NCBI GenBank assembly: GCA_024693365.1
Contig: JAILLF010000002.1
Span: 1 to 36,566, forward strand
Length of the DNA: 36,566 bases
Direction of reading: 5' to 3'
Origin: Acetatifactor sp.
GTDB taxonomy: Bacteria > Bacillota > Clostridia > Lachnospirales > Lachnospiraceae
The notes under the pieces were generated by a model that saw only the letters and a program-made list of their open reading frames with translations, was not told the origin of the DNA and made no database searches. Both the position numbers and the translations under genes were made by a program. This document shows, in pieces, positions 1-7,478 of the stretch (within the stretch, counting starts at the first letter, position 1; each line of letters begins with the position of its first letter).

Positions 1-2
1 TG

Positions 3-137
3 AAGATGAAAGTCGGGCTTACCTTTGCGTGCATGAACTTAAAAAAGCTGGCAAACATGATGGATAAGATGGGATTACTTGGCGGCCCAAACAAGCCGTT
101 TTTAGCCACTTTTTTGATAAAAGCAGCATTTGCATAA
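3..137 (+). CDS. C-terminal fragment of an IS transposase (IS1182-like DDE family)
   Basis: The reading frame is open from the left edge and ends at TAA 135-137, leaving 44 residues. They include the run LTFACMNLKKLANMMDKMG, which resembles the end of IS1182-type DDE transposases, where a conserved phenylalanine/asparagine-leucine segment follows the last catalytic glutamate. The rest of the gene lies outside the window, so I cannot say whether the element is intact. A strong hairpin terminator follows directly. Family assignment rests on this short tail only and could be another DDE family. Confidence 0.6.
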   Translation, partial: KMKVGLTFACMNLKKLANMMDKMGLLGGPNKPFLATFLIKAAFA

Positions 138-139
138 AA

Positions 140-175
140 AAAAGAGGTTTTGGATGCCTTTCCAAAACCTCTTTT
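140..175 (+). terminator. Intrinsic terminator after the transposase
   Basis: A 15-bp perfect stem (140-154 with 161-175) encloses the loop TGCCTT. The right arm ends in TTTT and begins with A-rich sequence, so it could work on both strands. It starts three bases after the transposase stop codon. Confidence 0.85.
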
Positions 176-188
176 GTCTTCAATCTGA

Positions 189-217
189 GGGATGGTTCAA
201 ATGAACCATCCCTTTTT
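189..217. repeat. Perfect palindrome followed by a T run
   Basis: GGGATGGTTCA (189-199) and TGAACCATCCC (202-212) form an 11-bp perfect stem with a two-base AA centre, followed by TTTTT. It may be the end of the insertion element, a second terminator, or a relative of the REP-like repeats elsewhere in the window, which also contain GGGACGGTTC. Confidence 0.6.
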
Positions 218-313
218 CCAGTAATAAGAATAATGCATATTAAGAATCTTTTCAATTTACTATTCATCTCGAAGTCCCCCCATTTAGAAATCTTTTCCAA
301 AGCTTCATTCCTA

Positions 314-919
314 CTAGTCAAGGTTTCGTTTTATTTTTATTGGCATATCCTTTTCCTCCGTAGCACCCCATTTCTCAAGTTCTTTCTCGTACTTCTGTTC
401 AACCGAAATAAGATGGTAATCAACATCCCCTTTATCTTCGAACTTTGTCATTCTTATAAGCGTTTCATTTAGATTTCTAACGGAAAAACTGATTCCCTCC
501 TGTGATTCAAAATAGATTCCAGGCAATTCCGTTTTATCGTCATGTCTGATTATGACATAAATATAGCCTTCGAGCACCACAGTTTCACTAGGATACGGTA
601 TGATCTCATCATCCGTACCGACAAATCCATAAGTCTGATATGTTTCCTTGTCATATTCCTGAAAAAAATCCTTATCCATCGTGAATTTGCATGCGAAAAA
701 ACCTGGCATTACATATGTTGCACATAATCCCAAGATGTTTTCGGCATCATATTCACATACTTTCATTTCTTTCGAAACCTCAAAAGGGACCGTTTCCGTT
801 GCCGGTTTGCTCGTTTGATCCGCGGAAGTTGTGTTTGGCGTTTCCTTTGAAGCAGTAATCTGACATCCTGTCAACAGCATTACAAACAACAATAAAGCAA
901 TGATCCATGAGCTCTTCAT
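314..919 (-). CDS. Putative secreted lipoprotein, 201 aa, function unknown
   Basis: The protein starts with a lipoprotein signal: positive MKSS, a hydrophobic run IIALLLFVMLL, and the lipobox LTGC with the lipidated cysteine at residue 19. A serine/threonine/proline-rich linker (about residues 22-45) follows, then a globular domain with no motif I recognise. The start is supported by GGAGGTG nine bases upstream of ATG 919 and by a promoter at 942-971. The gene is visibly more AT-rich than the genes to its right and lies next to a transposase remnant, so recent acquisition is possible. It would sit on the outer face of the membrane. No function can be assigned. Confidence 0.85.
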   Translation of the reverse strand: MKSSWIIALLLFVMLLTGCQITASKETPNTTSADQTSKPATETVPFEVSKEMKVCEYDAENILGLCATYVMPGFFACKFTMDKDFFQEYDKETYQTYGFVGTDDEIIPYPSETVVLEGYIYVIIRHDDKTELPGIYFESQEGISFSVRNLNETLIRMTKFEDKGDVDYHLISVEQKYEKELEKWGATEEKDMPIKIKRNLD

Positions 920-941
920 ACCAATTCACCTCCATATAGTA

Positions 942-971
942 ATAATATCCGACACATGAGGCTTATGTCAA
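942..971 (-). promoter_or_regulatory. Sigma-A-type promoter of the 314-919 lipoprotein gene
   Basis: On the minus strand TTGACA (966-971) and TATTAT (942-947) are separated by 18 bp, placed just upstream of the ribosome binding site. Confidence 0.75.
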
Positions 972-997
972 TTAGTTTCCATTTCATGGGATTAAAT

Positions 998-1023
998 AAG
1001 AGCAGGAATCACTTCCTGCTCTT
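998..1023 (-). terminator. Terminator of the 1028-1456 gene
   Basis: AAGAGCAGGAA (998-1008) pairs perfectly with TTCCTGCTCTT (1013-1023) around a four-base loop. On the minus strand the stem runs into an AT-rich TTATTTAAT tail, directly after the stop codon at 1028. Confidence 0.85.
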
Positions 1024-1027
1024 TCCG

Positions 1028-1456
1028 TCACCCAAACATGCTTGGGAACTGCGTATTCCTTAATTTATCCTGATAGACGTCCGTCATAAAATTGCGCACG
1101 TAGATGAGGTCATCCTCCGTGACGTCGGCAAGCTTTGCACGCTTCTTAAAGCCATCCTTCACCCAGGTAACCCGCACAAAATAAGCCGTTCCCCTGGCAG
1201 GCTTCACCATCGGGATCAGCCCGTCCTTCTGCACGCCGTCATTTTCCACGTACAGGAAATTCTCCTCCAATCCAAAGCCTGACATCCCGTTTACCACCAG
1301 GTACATGGTGTCCATGCGGTTTAAGGAAATAAAGCTTACGTCACCCTCAAATGCCATGAGCGGTGCCATGACCTCTTCCATGAAACCGTCCTCCACGTCG
1401 AGCTCCACTTCCTTTGCCGGCTGGTGCACTTCCTTCATGATCACAATTTTTCCCAT
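1028..1456 (-). CDS. Small soluble protein of unknown function, 142 aa
   Basis: I do not recognise this protein with confidence. The start at ATG 1456 (MGKIVIMKEV) is chosen because GGGGGGAGG lies six bases upstream; an in-frame ATG at 1567 has no ribosome binding site and lies upstream of the promoter. There is no signal peptide or membrane segment, so it is probably cytosolic. The layout, a short beta-rich start, a middle helix with VEDGFMEEVMAPL and a later NxxG-type segment, faintly recalls DUF3846-like small proteins, but this is weak. It has its own promoter and terminator and is monocistronic. Confidence 0.8.
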   Translation of the reverse strand: MGKIVIMKEVHQPAKEVELDVEDGFMEEVMAPLMAFEGDVSFISLNRMDTMYLVVNGMSGFGLEENFLYVENDGVQKDGLIPMVKPARGTAYFVRVTWVKDGFKKRAKLADVTEDDLIYVRNFMTDVYQDKLRNTQFPSMFG

Positions 1457-1504
1457 AACGTCCTCCCCCCTGAACAGATATAACGACAATTTGCAACCAT
1501 ATTT

Positions 1505-1533
1505 ATTATAAAAGAATTCCTTAAGATTGTAAA
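1505..1533 (-). promoter_or_regulatory. Promoter of the 1028-1456 gene
   Basis: TTTACA (minus strand, 1528-1533) and TATAAT (1505-1510) are exactly 17 bp apart, 48 bp before the chosen start codon. Confidence 0.8.
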
Positions 1534-1549
1534 TACTTTCTAAAACCCC

Positions 1550-1578
1550 TTGCATATTCCGTAACATTGGTGTATGCT
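1550..1578 (+). promoter_or_regulatory. Possible promoter of the 1693-1947 gene
   Basis: TTGCAT (1550-1555) and TATGCT (1573-1578) have a 17-bp spacer. It is back to back with the minus-strand promoter. The -10 is imperfect, so confidence is moderate. Confidence 0.5.
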
Positions 1579-1580
1579 AT

Positions 1581-1601
1581 ATGTAGTATCAAAAACTACA
1601 T
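1581..1601. promoter_or_regulatory. Inverted repeat at the probable transcription start
   Basis: ATGTAGT (1581-1587) and ACTACAT (1595-1601) flank a seven-base AT-rich centre just downstream of the putative -10. It may be an operator or an early RNA hairpin. Confidence 0.45.
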
Positions 1602-1692
1602 GTGATTTTTCTTTCGTCTGTCTCGTGGTTTTTATGCCACAACTCATAAAATGATGATTGGAAATTTACCATATGGAAAGGAAGTGTTCATC

Positions 1693-1947
1693 ATGACGGT
1701 AGCAGAATTAAAAACATATCTGGCAGATCATCTGATTCCCTCCAAGCTTTATCAGATCGGCGGCGAGACGGATGGACGCATCTGTCTCGAAAAGGAAAAC
1801 GGGCGTTGGGAGGTTTTCTTCTGTGAAGGAAAAAAGAAGATTGGCACGCTCTTTTTCAAGGATGAAAACAGTGCCTGCGCGCGTATGCTCAAAGAAATCT
1901 CCAAGGTGATGGAGCTTTTGTATGACGCTCCCCGTTCCCTCGCATAA
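1693..1947 (+). CDS. Small protein of unknown function, 84 aa
   Basis: The start ATG 1693 (MTVAELKTYL) follows AAAGGAAG by eight bases; earlier in-frame ATGs at 1651 and 1654 lack a binding site. The sequence is soluble and mixed alpha/beta: a helix (AELKTYLADHL), beta strands containing GRICLEKENGRWEVFF and a C-terminal helix with SACARMLKEISKVMELLY. The pattern of strand pairs with a charged, aromatic centre is reminiscent of small immunity- or antitoxin-like folds, but I recognise no family and no toxin neighbour is visible. It ends in its own terminator. Confidence 0.75.
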   Translation: MTVAELKTYLADHLIPSKLYQIGGETDGRICLEKENGRWEVFFCEGKKKIGTLFFKDENSACARMLKEISKVMELLYDAPRSLA

Positions 1948-1981
1948 GCCGCCCCGCAAATTGGATATGTTACGCGAAACC

Positions 1982-2013
1982 AAACCCTCGAAGCCTGTCT
2001 TCGGGGGTTTTTT
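1982..2013 (+). terminator. Terminator of the 1693-1947 gene
   Basis: A 12-bp stem with one G-T pair (1982-1993 with 1999-2010) and loop CCTGT runs into TTTTTT. Confidence 0.85.
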
Positions 2014-2016
2014 AGG

Positions 2017-2045
2017 TTTACATTTCCTCCCCGTTATGATAAAAT
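2017..2045 (+). promoter_or_regulatory. Promoter of the acyl-transfer operon
   Basis: TTTACA (2017-2022) and TAAAAT (2040-2045) are separated by 17 bp. It begins right after the preceding terminator and about 40 bp before the first gene, so the four-gene operon has its own start point. Confidence 0.75.
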
Positions 2046-2084
2046 ACCTACAGTAAATTATAGGATTATTCCACGAGGTTTCTT

Positions 2085-3506
2085 ATGAAAACACGCTATA
2101 AGCTCCTATCGATCATCGCATTTTTAATACTCTTCTTTTGCGGTCTTAGTCTTCTATATCGTGTCTTTTCCTGGAAGGACACCTCCGGCGACTACTTTTC
2201 CTCCGTAAATCAATTTTATTCCATGAAGCATAACGTGGTTGACGTTGCGTTCTTTGGTCCCAGCACCACGTATTCCAGCATAAATCCCGCCATTTTCTGG
2301 GAAAACTGCGGCATCGCCGCATTTAACAATGCCGTTTCCGGTCAGGACAGAAACGCTTCCACTTATTACGTCAAGGAAGTGCTGAAAACCCAGTCTCCCA
2401 AGGTAATCGTTCTTTCCGCTTCTTTTTTTTACACGGACGTTTATGCCGTTCCAGGGAACCTGCTGCGTAACACCTTGTCCCTGAAGGAATCACCAAACTC
2501 CGTCGCCCTGATCAATGAGCTTGTCACAAAAAATGATGCGGTCAAGGGCGAAAACGAGATCAAGGATTATTATCTGCGCTGGCCCATCGTCCACAGCCGT
2601 TATCGCGAATTGCAAGAAGAAGATTTTCATCCCGTTGCGGAATACGAAAACTGTCTCGGATACCAATACAGCTGTGACGTTGGAAATCTGGAAGGCTTGG
2701 GCGACGTCAGTTTCGACCTCTCCGAGTCTACGGAGATCAGCGCCGGAAATAAGCAGTGGATCGACAACTTAAAAAAGTTGAGTGAAGAACAAGGTTTTCA
2801 ATTGTTGATCCTGTCCGTACCCACGGCTTTTTACCCCCAGCAAAGAGCTTGCCTAAACGGCTGCTTCCAGTACCTGGATGAAATCGGCGTGCCTTATCTT
2901 GACCTCAACTTCCATATGGATGAGATGGATTTTGTTCCGGCCACTGACATGGCCGACAGAAATCACTACAACGTATTGGGTGCCAGAAAGATCTGCAATT
3001 ATCTCTCCGATTATCTGACACAGAACTATTCCCTGCCCGACAGACGCGGACAAAAGGGGTATGAGCGCTATGACCAGTGCCTGGAAACTTATTACCACAA
3101 GTGTTTGGAGGTTGAGACGCTTCCTTCCGCTGACGCCCAGACGCTGGTTGACGTTCCGCTCAATTACACGGATCTGATCGTTTCCATCACCTTGCATCCG
3201 GAAAGTGAACCCCGCCCTGAATTTGTCGATTTTTTGGAAGCTGTCGGCGCTTCTCCCGACGAGATCGCCAAGGGAGGCACTTGGCTTTGGAAGGACGGTT
3301 CCCTGATCCATTCTCCCTCAAGAACGCAATACGGATACCAGTTAACCCCCAACAAATATATTTACGTTACGCCGACGGACGTCTTGGGAGCCGACCAAGT
3401 CTTCATTGGGAAAGACGTCTGCGTCACTTCGGAAATGGGCGGGAGCATCATCATTATCTATGACGCCGTTTTGGATAAAGTGATAACCCTTCGACAATTC
3501 GAGTAA
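2085..3506 (+). CDS. Membrane-anchored SGNH-type esterase/acyltransferase, partner of the MBOAT (473 aa)
   Basis: An N-terminal membrane anchor (residues 8-26) is followed by an extracellular domain. The segment DVAFFGPSTTYSS (53-65) matches block I of SGNH/DltD-type proteins, with Ser60 as likely nucleophile, and DRNHYNVLGA (291-300) matches block V, with Asp291 and His294 completing a triad. Such proteins work with MBOAT proteins in DltB/DltD and AlgI/AlgJ/AlgX systems, taking an acyl group from the membrane partner to an external polymer. The start has GAGG six bases upstream. The C-terminal 130 residues (from about 340) are an extra region I cannot assign. The MBOAT gene begins 22 bp later, so coupling is likely. 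The polymer substrate is unknown. Confidence 0.85.
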   Translation: MKTRYKLLSIIAFLILFFCGLSLLYRVFSWKDTSGDYFSSVNQFYSMKHNVVDVAFFGPSTTYSSINPAIFWENCGIAAFNNAVSGQDRNASTYYVKEVLKTQSPKVIVLSASFFYTDVYAVPGNLLRNTLSLKESPNSVALINELVTKNDAVKGENEIKDYYLRWPIVHSRYRELQEEDFHPVAEYENCLGYQYSCDVGNLEGLGDVSFDLSESTEISAGNKQWIDNLKKLSEEQGFQLLILSVPTAFYPQQRACLNGCFQYLDEIGVPYLDLNFHMDEMDFVPATDMADRNHYNVLGARKICNYLSDYLTQNYSLPDRRGQKGYERYDQCLETYYHKCLEVETLPSADAQTLVDVPLNYTDLIVSITLHPESEPRPEFVDFLEAVGASPDEIAKGGTWLWKDGSLIHSPSRTQYGYQLTPNKYIYVTPTDVLGADQVFIGKDVCVTSEMGGSIIIIYDAVLDKVITLRQFE

Positions 3507-3528
3507 AGTTTCCTTAGGAGGTGCCCTC

Positions 3529-5013
3529 TTGTCACTCACAGCATTTCATTATCTGACGTTTTTAGCCGTCACGGTATTGTTATATTACGTTTTGCCCCGC
3601 AAAATAAGGTGGATGGGGATTTTGGCCGGCGATGCCTACTTTTTATGGCGAGGCAATTCCCTGACGGAGCTCCTCGTTTGGCTCGGCATGGCGCTGTTTA
3701 CTTACGCCATATCCACTTGCGTGAATTACCTGACGGAAGAAAAAAGCAAAAAGGCCATAACGATGCTTGGCGTGATCGCGTTGGCCGGAGCACTGATCCT
3801 TTTGCAGGATTCCTCTTTCTTTGGGCTTCCTGACTTAAACGTCTCCCCCATTGGCATTTCCTATTTTTCCCTTTCCTGGATTGCTTATCTGGTGGAAGCC
3901 TACTGTGGCACCAGCCCCGTTCAGAAGAATCCACTGAAGTTTTTGGCATTTGCCGGTTTCTTTCCCCTGCTGACCTCCGGACCCATCGTCAAATACAAGG
4001 AAGTCGGGGAAAGCGTTACGTCCGGCAACGCCCTTTCCCTCGACAACGTAACAAACGGCGCCGCCAGGATTGCCTGGGGCTTTATGAAAAAGCTGGTCAT
4101 CGCTGACAGGATCGCAGTCTTTATCAATACGGTTTACGGCAATCCCTATCGCTATCCCGGCCTGTTTTTCCACGTGGCAAACGTCTTCTTCATCATTCAG
4201 CTCTATGCCGACTTTTCCGGATGCATTGACATCGCGCTTGGAAGCGCGGAGATGCTTGGCATCAAGCTTCCTGAAAACTTTGAGCTTCCCTTCCTCTCGC
4301 AGACGCTTGAGGAGTTTTGGAGAAAATGGCACGTTACGCTGGGCGGCTGGATCCGTGACTTTATCCTGTACCCCATTCTGAAATCGCCCTTGTTCCAAGC
4401 GATCGGAAAAACTTCGAAAAAGCTTTTTGGCAAAAAGACCGGCAAGAAGATCCCCGTATGGATCGGCCTGATGATCTCTTGGTTCCTCGTGGGCTTTTGG
4501 CATGGCGGCGGCTGGAATTACATTTTTGGCGTCGGCCTGCTCTTTGGCACCATCATTATCCTGGGTCAAATGCTGGATCCCGTCTTTACTTGGATCCTGA
4601 AGATATTGCACGTCAATACGGAGGCCCTTTCCTGGAAGGGATTTCGCATTGTAAGGACTTGGTTTTTCTTTGGCACCGGCCTTTCCTTCTTCCGCGCCGG
4701 CAGTTTGATGACTGGCTTCCGCAACCTAAAGCTCGCCTATACTACGTTCAACCCTTGGATTTTCTTTACCGGAGAGCTTTACGAACTGGGACTGGACCGG
4801 ACGGAATTTAACATCCTGCTTTTCTTCCTGGCACTCGTTGCCATCGCCGGGATCGTGCGTTTCCGCACCGGCAAGTCCATCCGTGCCCTCATGGCAGAGC
4901 AGAACGCCTTGTTCCGCTGGATCGCTTACGCGCTCCTTGTCTACGCCATCATCATTTACGGCTGCTACGGAACCGGCTTCGAGTCCGCATCCTTCATCTA
5001 CCAAGGCTTCTAA
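3529..5013 (+). CDS. MBOAT family O-acyltransferase (DltB/AlgI-like), 494 aa
   Basis: This is a polytopic membrane protein with about ten to twelve hydrophobic segments. Family landmarks are FWRKWHVTLGGWIRDFILYP around residues 264-283 and the catalytic-histidine block VGFWHGGGWNYIFG around residue 325. MBOAT proteins of this type move an acyl group from an ACP or CoA donor through the membrane. The start is TTG 3529, supported by AGGAGGTG six bases upstream and by the DltB-like start of the protein. It sits between its SGNH partner and the acyl-donor genes (FkbH-like enzyme and ACP), which argues that ACP rather than CoA is the donor. Confidence 0.93.
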   Translation: MSLTAFHYLTFLAVTVLLYYVLPRKIRWMGILAGDAYFLWRGNSLTELLVWLGMALFTYAISTCVNYLTEEKSKKAITMLGVIALAGALILLQDSSFFGLPDLNVSPIGISYFSLSWIAYLVEAYCGTSPVQKNPLKFLAFAGFFPLLTSGPIVKYKEVGESVTSGNALSLDNVTNGAARIAWGFMKKLVIADRIAVFINTVYGNPYRYPGLFFHVANVFFIIQLYADFSGCIDIALGSAEMLGIKLPENFELPFLSQTLEEFWRKWHVTLGGWIRDFILYPILKSPLFQAIGKTSKKLFGKKTGKKIPVWIGLMISWFLVGFWHGGGWNYIFGVGLLFGTIIILGQMLDPVFTWILKILHVNTEALSWKGFRIVRTWFFFGTGLSFFRAGSLMTGFRNLKLAYTTFNPWIFFTGELYELGLDRTEFNILLFFLALVAIAGIVRFRTGKSIRALMAEQNALFRWIAYALLVYAIIIYGCYGTGFESASFIYQGF

Positions 5014-5017
5014 AAAT

Positions 5018-5045
5018 GTGTCACGGGGACGTGTCTACTGACACG
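5018..5045 (+). repeat. REP-like palindrome inside the acyl-transfer operon
   Basis: GTGTCACGGGGACG followed by TGTCTACTGACAC: the ends GTGTCA and TGACAC are inverted. It lies four bases after the MBOAT stop codon and before the FkbH gene, so it is transcribed within the operon as a possible mRNA hairpin. It matches the 7434 copy in reverse with one mismatch. Confidence 0.85.
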
Positions 5046-5071
5046 TTTCAACCAACTATTTAGGAGGAACT

Positions 5072-6850
5072 ATGAAAGAACTTGAATATCCTTTCGATGG
5101 GGAATGGATCCTCAGCAAGAAAAAAAGCATAAAGAAGCAACTTTTGCAAGAAAATGGTCCTTTCCTGCAAAAGAAGATTGCCGTGCTCGGCGGTTCCACC
5201 ACCAGCAATATCTGCGTGCTCCTGGATCTGTTTTTGTTGAATCAGGGCATTCAGGCAAGCTTTTATGAATCGGAGTATGCGCAGTATTATGCGGATGCCA
5301 TGTTCGACAATCCGGAGCTGATGGAATTCCATCCCGATCTCATTTTCATCCACACCTCCAATGTCAACGTAAAGCACTACCCGTCCATCCAGGATTCTGA
5401 CGACGAGGTTACCGCAAAGCTTGACCTCACGTATCAGGAGTTTGAGGGGATGTGGGAGCATCTAAACGCGACTCATCACTGCCCCATCATCCAGAACAAC
5501 ATGGAGCTTCCCTCCTACCGCCTTCTTGGCAATTATGACTGCGTGGACGTCCGCGGGCGCGTGAGCTTTCTAAACCGCTTAAACGAGCGTTTTGCGGAAT
5601 ATGCGAGAAGCCATGACTTTTTCCATATCCACGACATTGCTTATCTGTCTGCCGTAGTCGGGCTGGACCGCTTCTCCGACCCCTTCTACTGGCACATGTA
5701 CAAATATGCCGTCGGCGTGCCCGTCATGGCAGACTTTTGTTACAATTTGAGCCATATCATCAAAGCCATCTACGGCAAGAATAAAAAGGCCTTCGTCCTA
5801 GACCTCGACAATACGCTCTGGGGCGGCATTGTCGGCGACGACGGCCCGGAGAATCTGGAGGTTGGCCAGGAGACCAGCATGGGGCAGGCCTACGATGCCT
5901 TCCAGACCTATCTAAAGGCCCACAAGGACATTGGCATCCTTTTGAACGTGAACTCCAAGAATGAGGCGGAAAACGCGCTTGCCGGGCTCAGCCATCAGGA
6001 CTGTGTGTTGAAGCCCGATGACTTCATGGTGATCAAGGCGAACTGGGAACCCAAGAATCTGAATACTGCCGCCATTGCAGAGGAGCTGAATTTGGGCGTC
6101 GACAGCTTTGTCTTCGTGGATGATAATCCCGCAGAGCGCGAGATCATCAGCTCCACCATAAAGGGCATCAGCGTTCCCGAGATCACCACCGTCGACAAGT
6201 ATATCCGCGAGATCGACCGTCACGGCTACTTCGAAGTATTAAAGCTCTCCAAGGACGACCTGTCCCGCAACGAAATGTACAAGGCAAACCTGCAGCGCGC
6301 GCAGACCATGAAGAGCTTTGCCGACTATGGCGAATACCTGAAATCCCTGGAGATGAAGGGCGTCATCAAACCCTTTGAGCCCCTCTATGAGGCCCGGATC
6401 GCACAGCTGACCAACAAGAGCAATCAGTTTAACCTGACGACCAAGCGCTATTCCCAGAGTGAGATCGAGGAAGCTGCCTCGACCCGCTTTACCTTCTACG
6501 GAAAGCTTTCGGATAAGTTTGGCGATAACGGCGTGGTCACCGTTGCAATCGGAAGGCCGGAAGGCGATGCGCTCCATATGGAGCTTTGGCTCATGAGCTG
6601 CCGCGTGCTTAAGCGCGACATGGAGCTTGCGCTTCTCGATGCCATCGTCCACCGCTGCAAGGCAAACGGCATCACGCGCATCATCGGCTACTACTATCCC
6701 ACGGCCAAGAACGCCATGGTTAAGAGCTTTTACGAAACCCTGGGATTTGATAAACTGTCAGAGGATGCGGAAGGAAACAGCACTTGGGAATTCCGGATCC
6801 CCGAATGCTATGAGAATCAAAACAAATATATCGAAGTAACGGAGGATTGA
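5072..6850 (+). CDS. FkbH-like HAD-IIIC family acyl-ACP forming enzyme, 592 aa
   Basis: Three regions are visible: an N-terminal SGNH-like domain (about 30-230, with LGGSTTSNI at 39-47), a HAD phosphatase domain beginning KKAFVLDLDNTLWGG (Asp244 and Asp246 in the DxDxT motif; later VFVDDNPAER with Asp350/351), and a C-terminal GNAT-like part (about 430-590). Characterised FkbH-type proteins take 1,3-bisphosphoglycerate, remove phosphate and load a glyceryl group on an ACP. Here an ACP gene follows two bases after the stop, which fits. AGGAGG precedes ATG 5072. The inferred role is making a glyceryl- or related three-carbon acyl-ACP donor for the MBOAT; the exact acyl group cannot be read from sequence. 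Confidence 0.88.
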   Translation: MKELEYPFDGEWILSKKKSIKKQLLQENGPFLQKKIAVLGGSTTSNICVLLDLFLLNQGIQASFYESEYAQYYADAMFDNPELMEFHPDLIFIHTSNVNVKHYPSIQDSDDEVTAKLDLTYQEFEGMWEHLNATHHCPIIQNNMELPSYRLLGNYDCVDVRGRVSFLNRLNERFAEYARSHDFFHIHDIAYLSAVVGLDRFSDPFYWHMYKYAVGVPVMADFCYNLSHIIKAIYGKNKKAFVLDLDNTLWGGIVGDDGPENLEVGQETSMGQAYDAFQTYLKAHKDIGILLNVNSKNEAENALAGLSHQDCVLKPDDFMVIKANWEPKNLNTAAIAEELNLGVDSFVFVDDNPAEREIISSTIKGISVPEITTVDKYIREIDRHGYFEVLKLSKDDLSRNEMYKANLQRAQTMKSFADYGEYLKSLEMKGVIKPFEPLYEARIAQLTNKSNQFNLTTKRYSQSEIEEAASTRFTFYGKLSDKFGDNGVVTVAIGRPEGDALHMELWLMSCRVLKRDMELALLDAIVHRCKANGITRIIGYYYPTAKNAMVKSFYETLGFDKLSEDAEGNSTWEFRIPECYENQNKYIEVTED

Positions 6851-6852
6851 TC

Positions 6853-7095
6853 ATGACCAGAGAAGAAGCTTACGAAAAATTAAACAAGGTGTTTCAGGAA
6901 GTGTTTGACGACGAGGAGATCACGGTGAACGACGCCACGACCGCCAATGACATTGAAGATTGGGACAGCTTGGAGCACGTAAACCTGATCGTTGCAGTTG
7001 AAAAATGCTTTGGAATCAAATTCAACATCGGTGAAGTGACGTCCATGAAAAAAGTGGGCGACATGATGGATCTCATCCTGGCAAAGACTGCTTAA
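6853..7095 (+). CDS. Acyl carrier protein dedicated to the FkbH/MBOAT operon, 80 aa
   Basis: The phosphopantetheine site is IEDWDSLEHVNLIV, with the modified serine in DSL. Acidic helices flank it, and the length is normal for an ACP. The start ATG 6853 is chosen over the TTG at 6847 because GGAGG at 6841-6845 is seven bases away. The gene begins two bases after the FkbH-like gene ends, indicating translational coupling. DWDSLEHV is typical of specialised ACPs paired with FkbH or D-alanyl carrier systems rather than the DSLD of fatty-acid synthesis AcpP, so it is probably a private carrier. It is the last gene of the operon. Confidence 0.92.
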   Translation: MTREEAYEKLNKVFQEVFDDEEITVNDATTANDIEDWDSLEHVNLIVAVEKCFGIKFNIGEVTSMKKVGDMMDLILAKTA

Positions 7096-7101
7096 AGACT
7101 C

Positions 7102-7271
7102 GGGGCGAGGCCTGGATGGTATCCCTCCGGCACGTTCGCACTATGCTTTCAGCGTAGCGGTACTATGGAGCCAGTGATCAAAACCGTCATAAATGCCGCT
7201 TTGATCACTTACGGCTCCTAAGTACCGACGCTTGGAAAACATGCCGGAGGGATACCATCCAGGCCTGCCCC
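7102..7271. repeat. Long nested inverted repeat (about 170 nt) after the ACP gene
   Basis: The outer arms 7108-7132 and 7242-7266 are 25-bp perfect complements, extended by GGGGC (7102-7106) and GCCCC with one bulged G. Inside, further arms nest in order: AGCG/CGCT, CGGTACT (7158-7164)/AGTACCG (7221-7227), GGAGCC (7167-7172)/GGCTCC (7213-7218), GTGATCAAA (7174-7182)/TTTGATCAC (7200-7208), around a 17-nt loop. The whole unit can fold as one long hairpin in RNA or a cruciform in DNA. It is probably a non-autonomous mobile element or a structured 3' UTR; I know no name for it. Confidence 0.9.
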
Positions 7272-7340
7272 TCGAGGTTATGGAAAACCTTCGAAAACAG
7301 CAACGGGGATGAGAGTAACATGTCGCAAAATAGCCAAAAT

Positions 7341-7386
7341 AAAAGCGTTCGAGAAGGCTATAAGGCTTTCTAGAACGCTTTTTTAT
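7341..7386 (+). terminator. Terminator of the acyl-transfer operon
   Basis: AAAAGCGTTC pairs with GAACGCTTTT, with AGAA/TTCT continuing the stem, and ends in TTTTTT. The stretch between the ACP stop and this point holds the long inverted repeat and no gene. Confidence 0.85.
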
Positions 7387-7433
7387 TTCCGCATGTGTGC
7401 CAAGCCTCAGCCCCGAGTTCTGCCGACACCCAT

Positions 7434-7460
7434 GTGTCAGTAGACACGTCCCCGTGTCAC
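7434..7460 (-). repeat. REP-like palindrome, reverse copy
   Basis: GTGTCAGTAGACACGTCCCC then GTGTCAC is the reverse complement of the 5018 copy with one substitution. It lies 18 bp beyond the stop codon of the pmbA-like gene. Confidence 0.85.
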
Positions 7461-7478
7461 GTGTCGCGGTGGCATGGT

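Noticed and set aside
3835..4611. Minus-strand open frame of 258 codons opposite the MBOAT gene
   Set aside because: The MBOAT motifs on the plus strand are unambiguous and the minus frame has no plausible start site.
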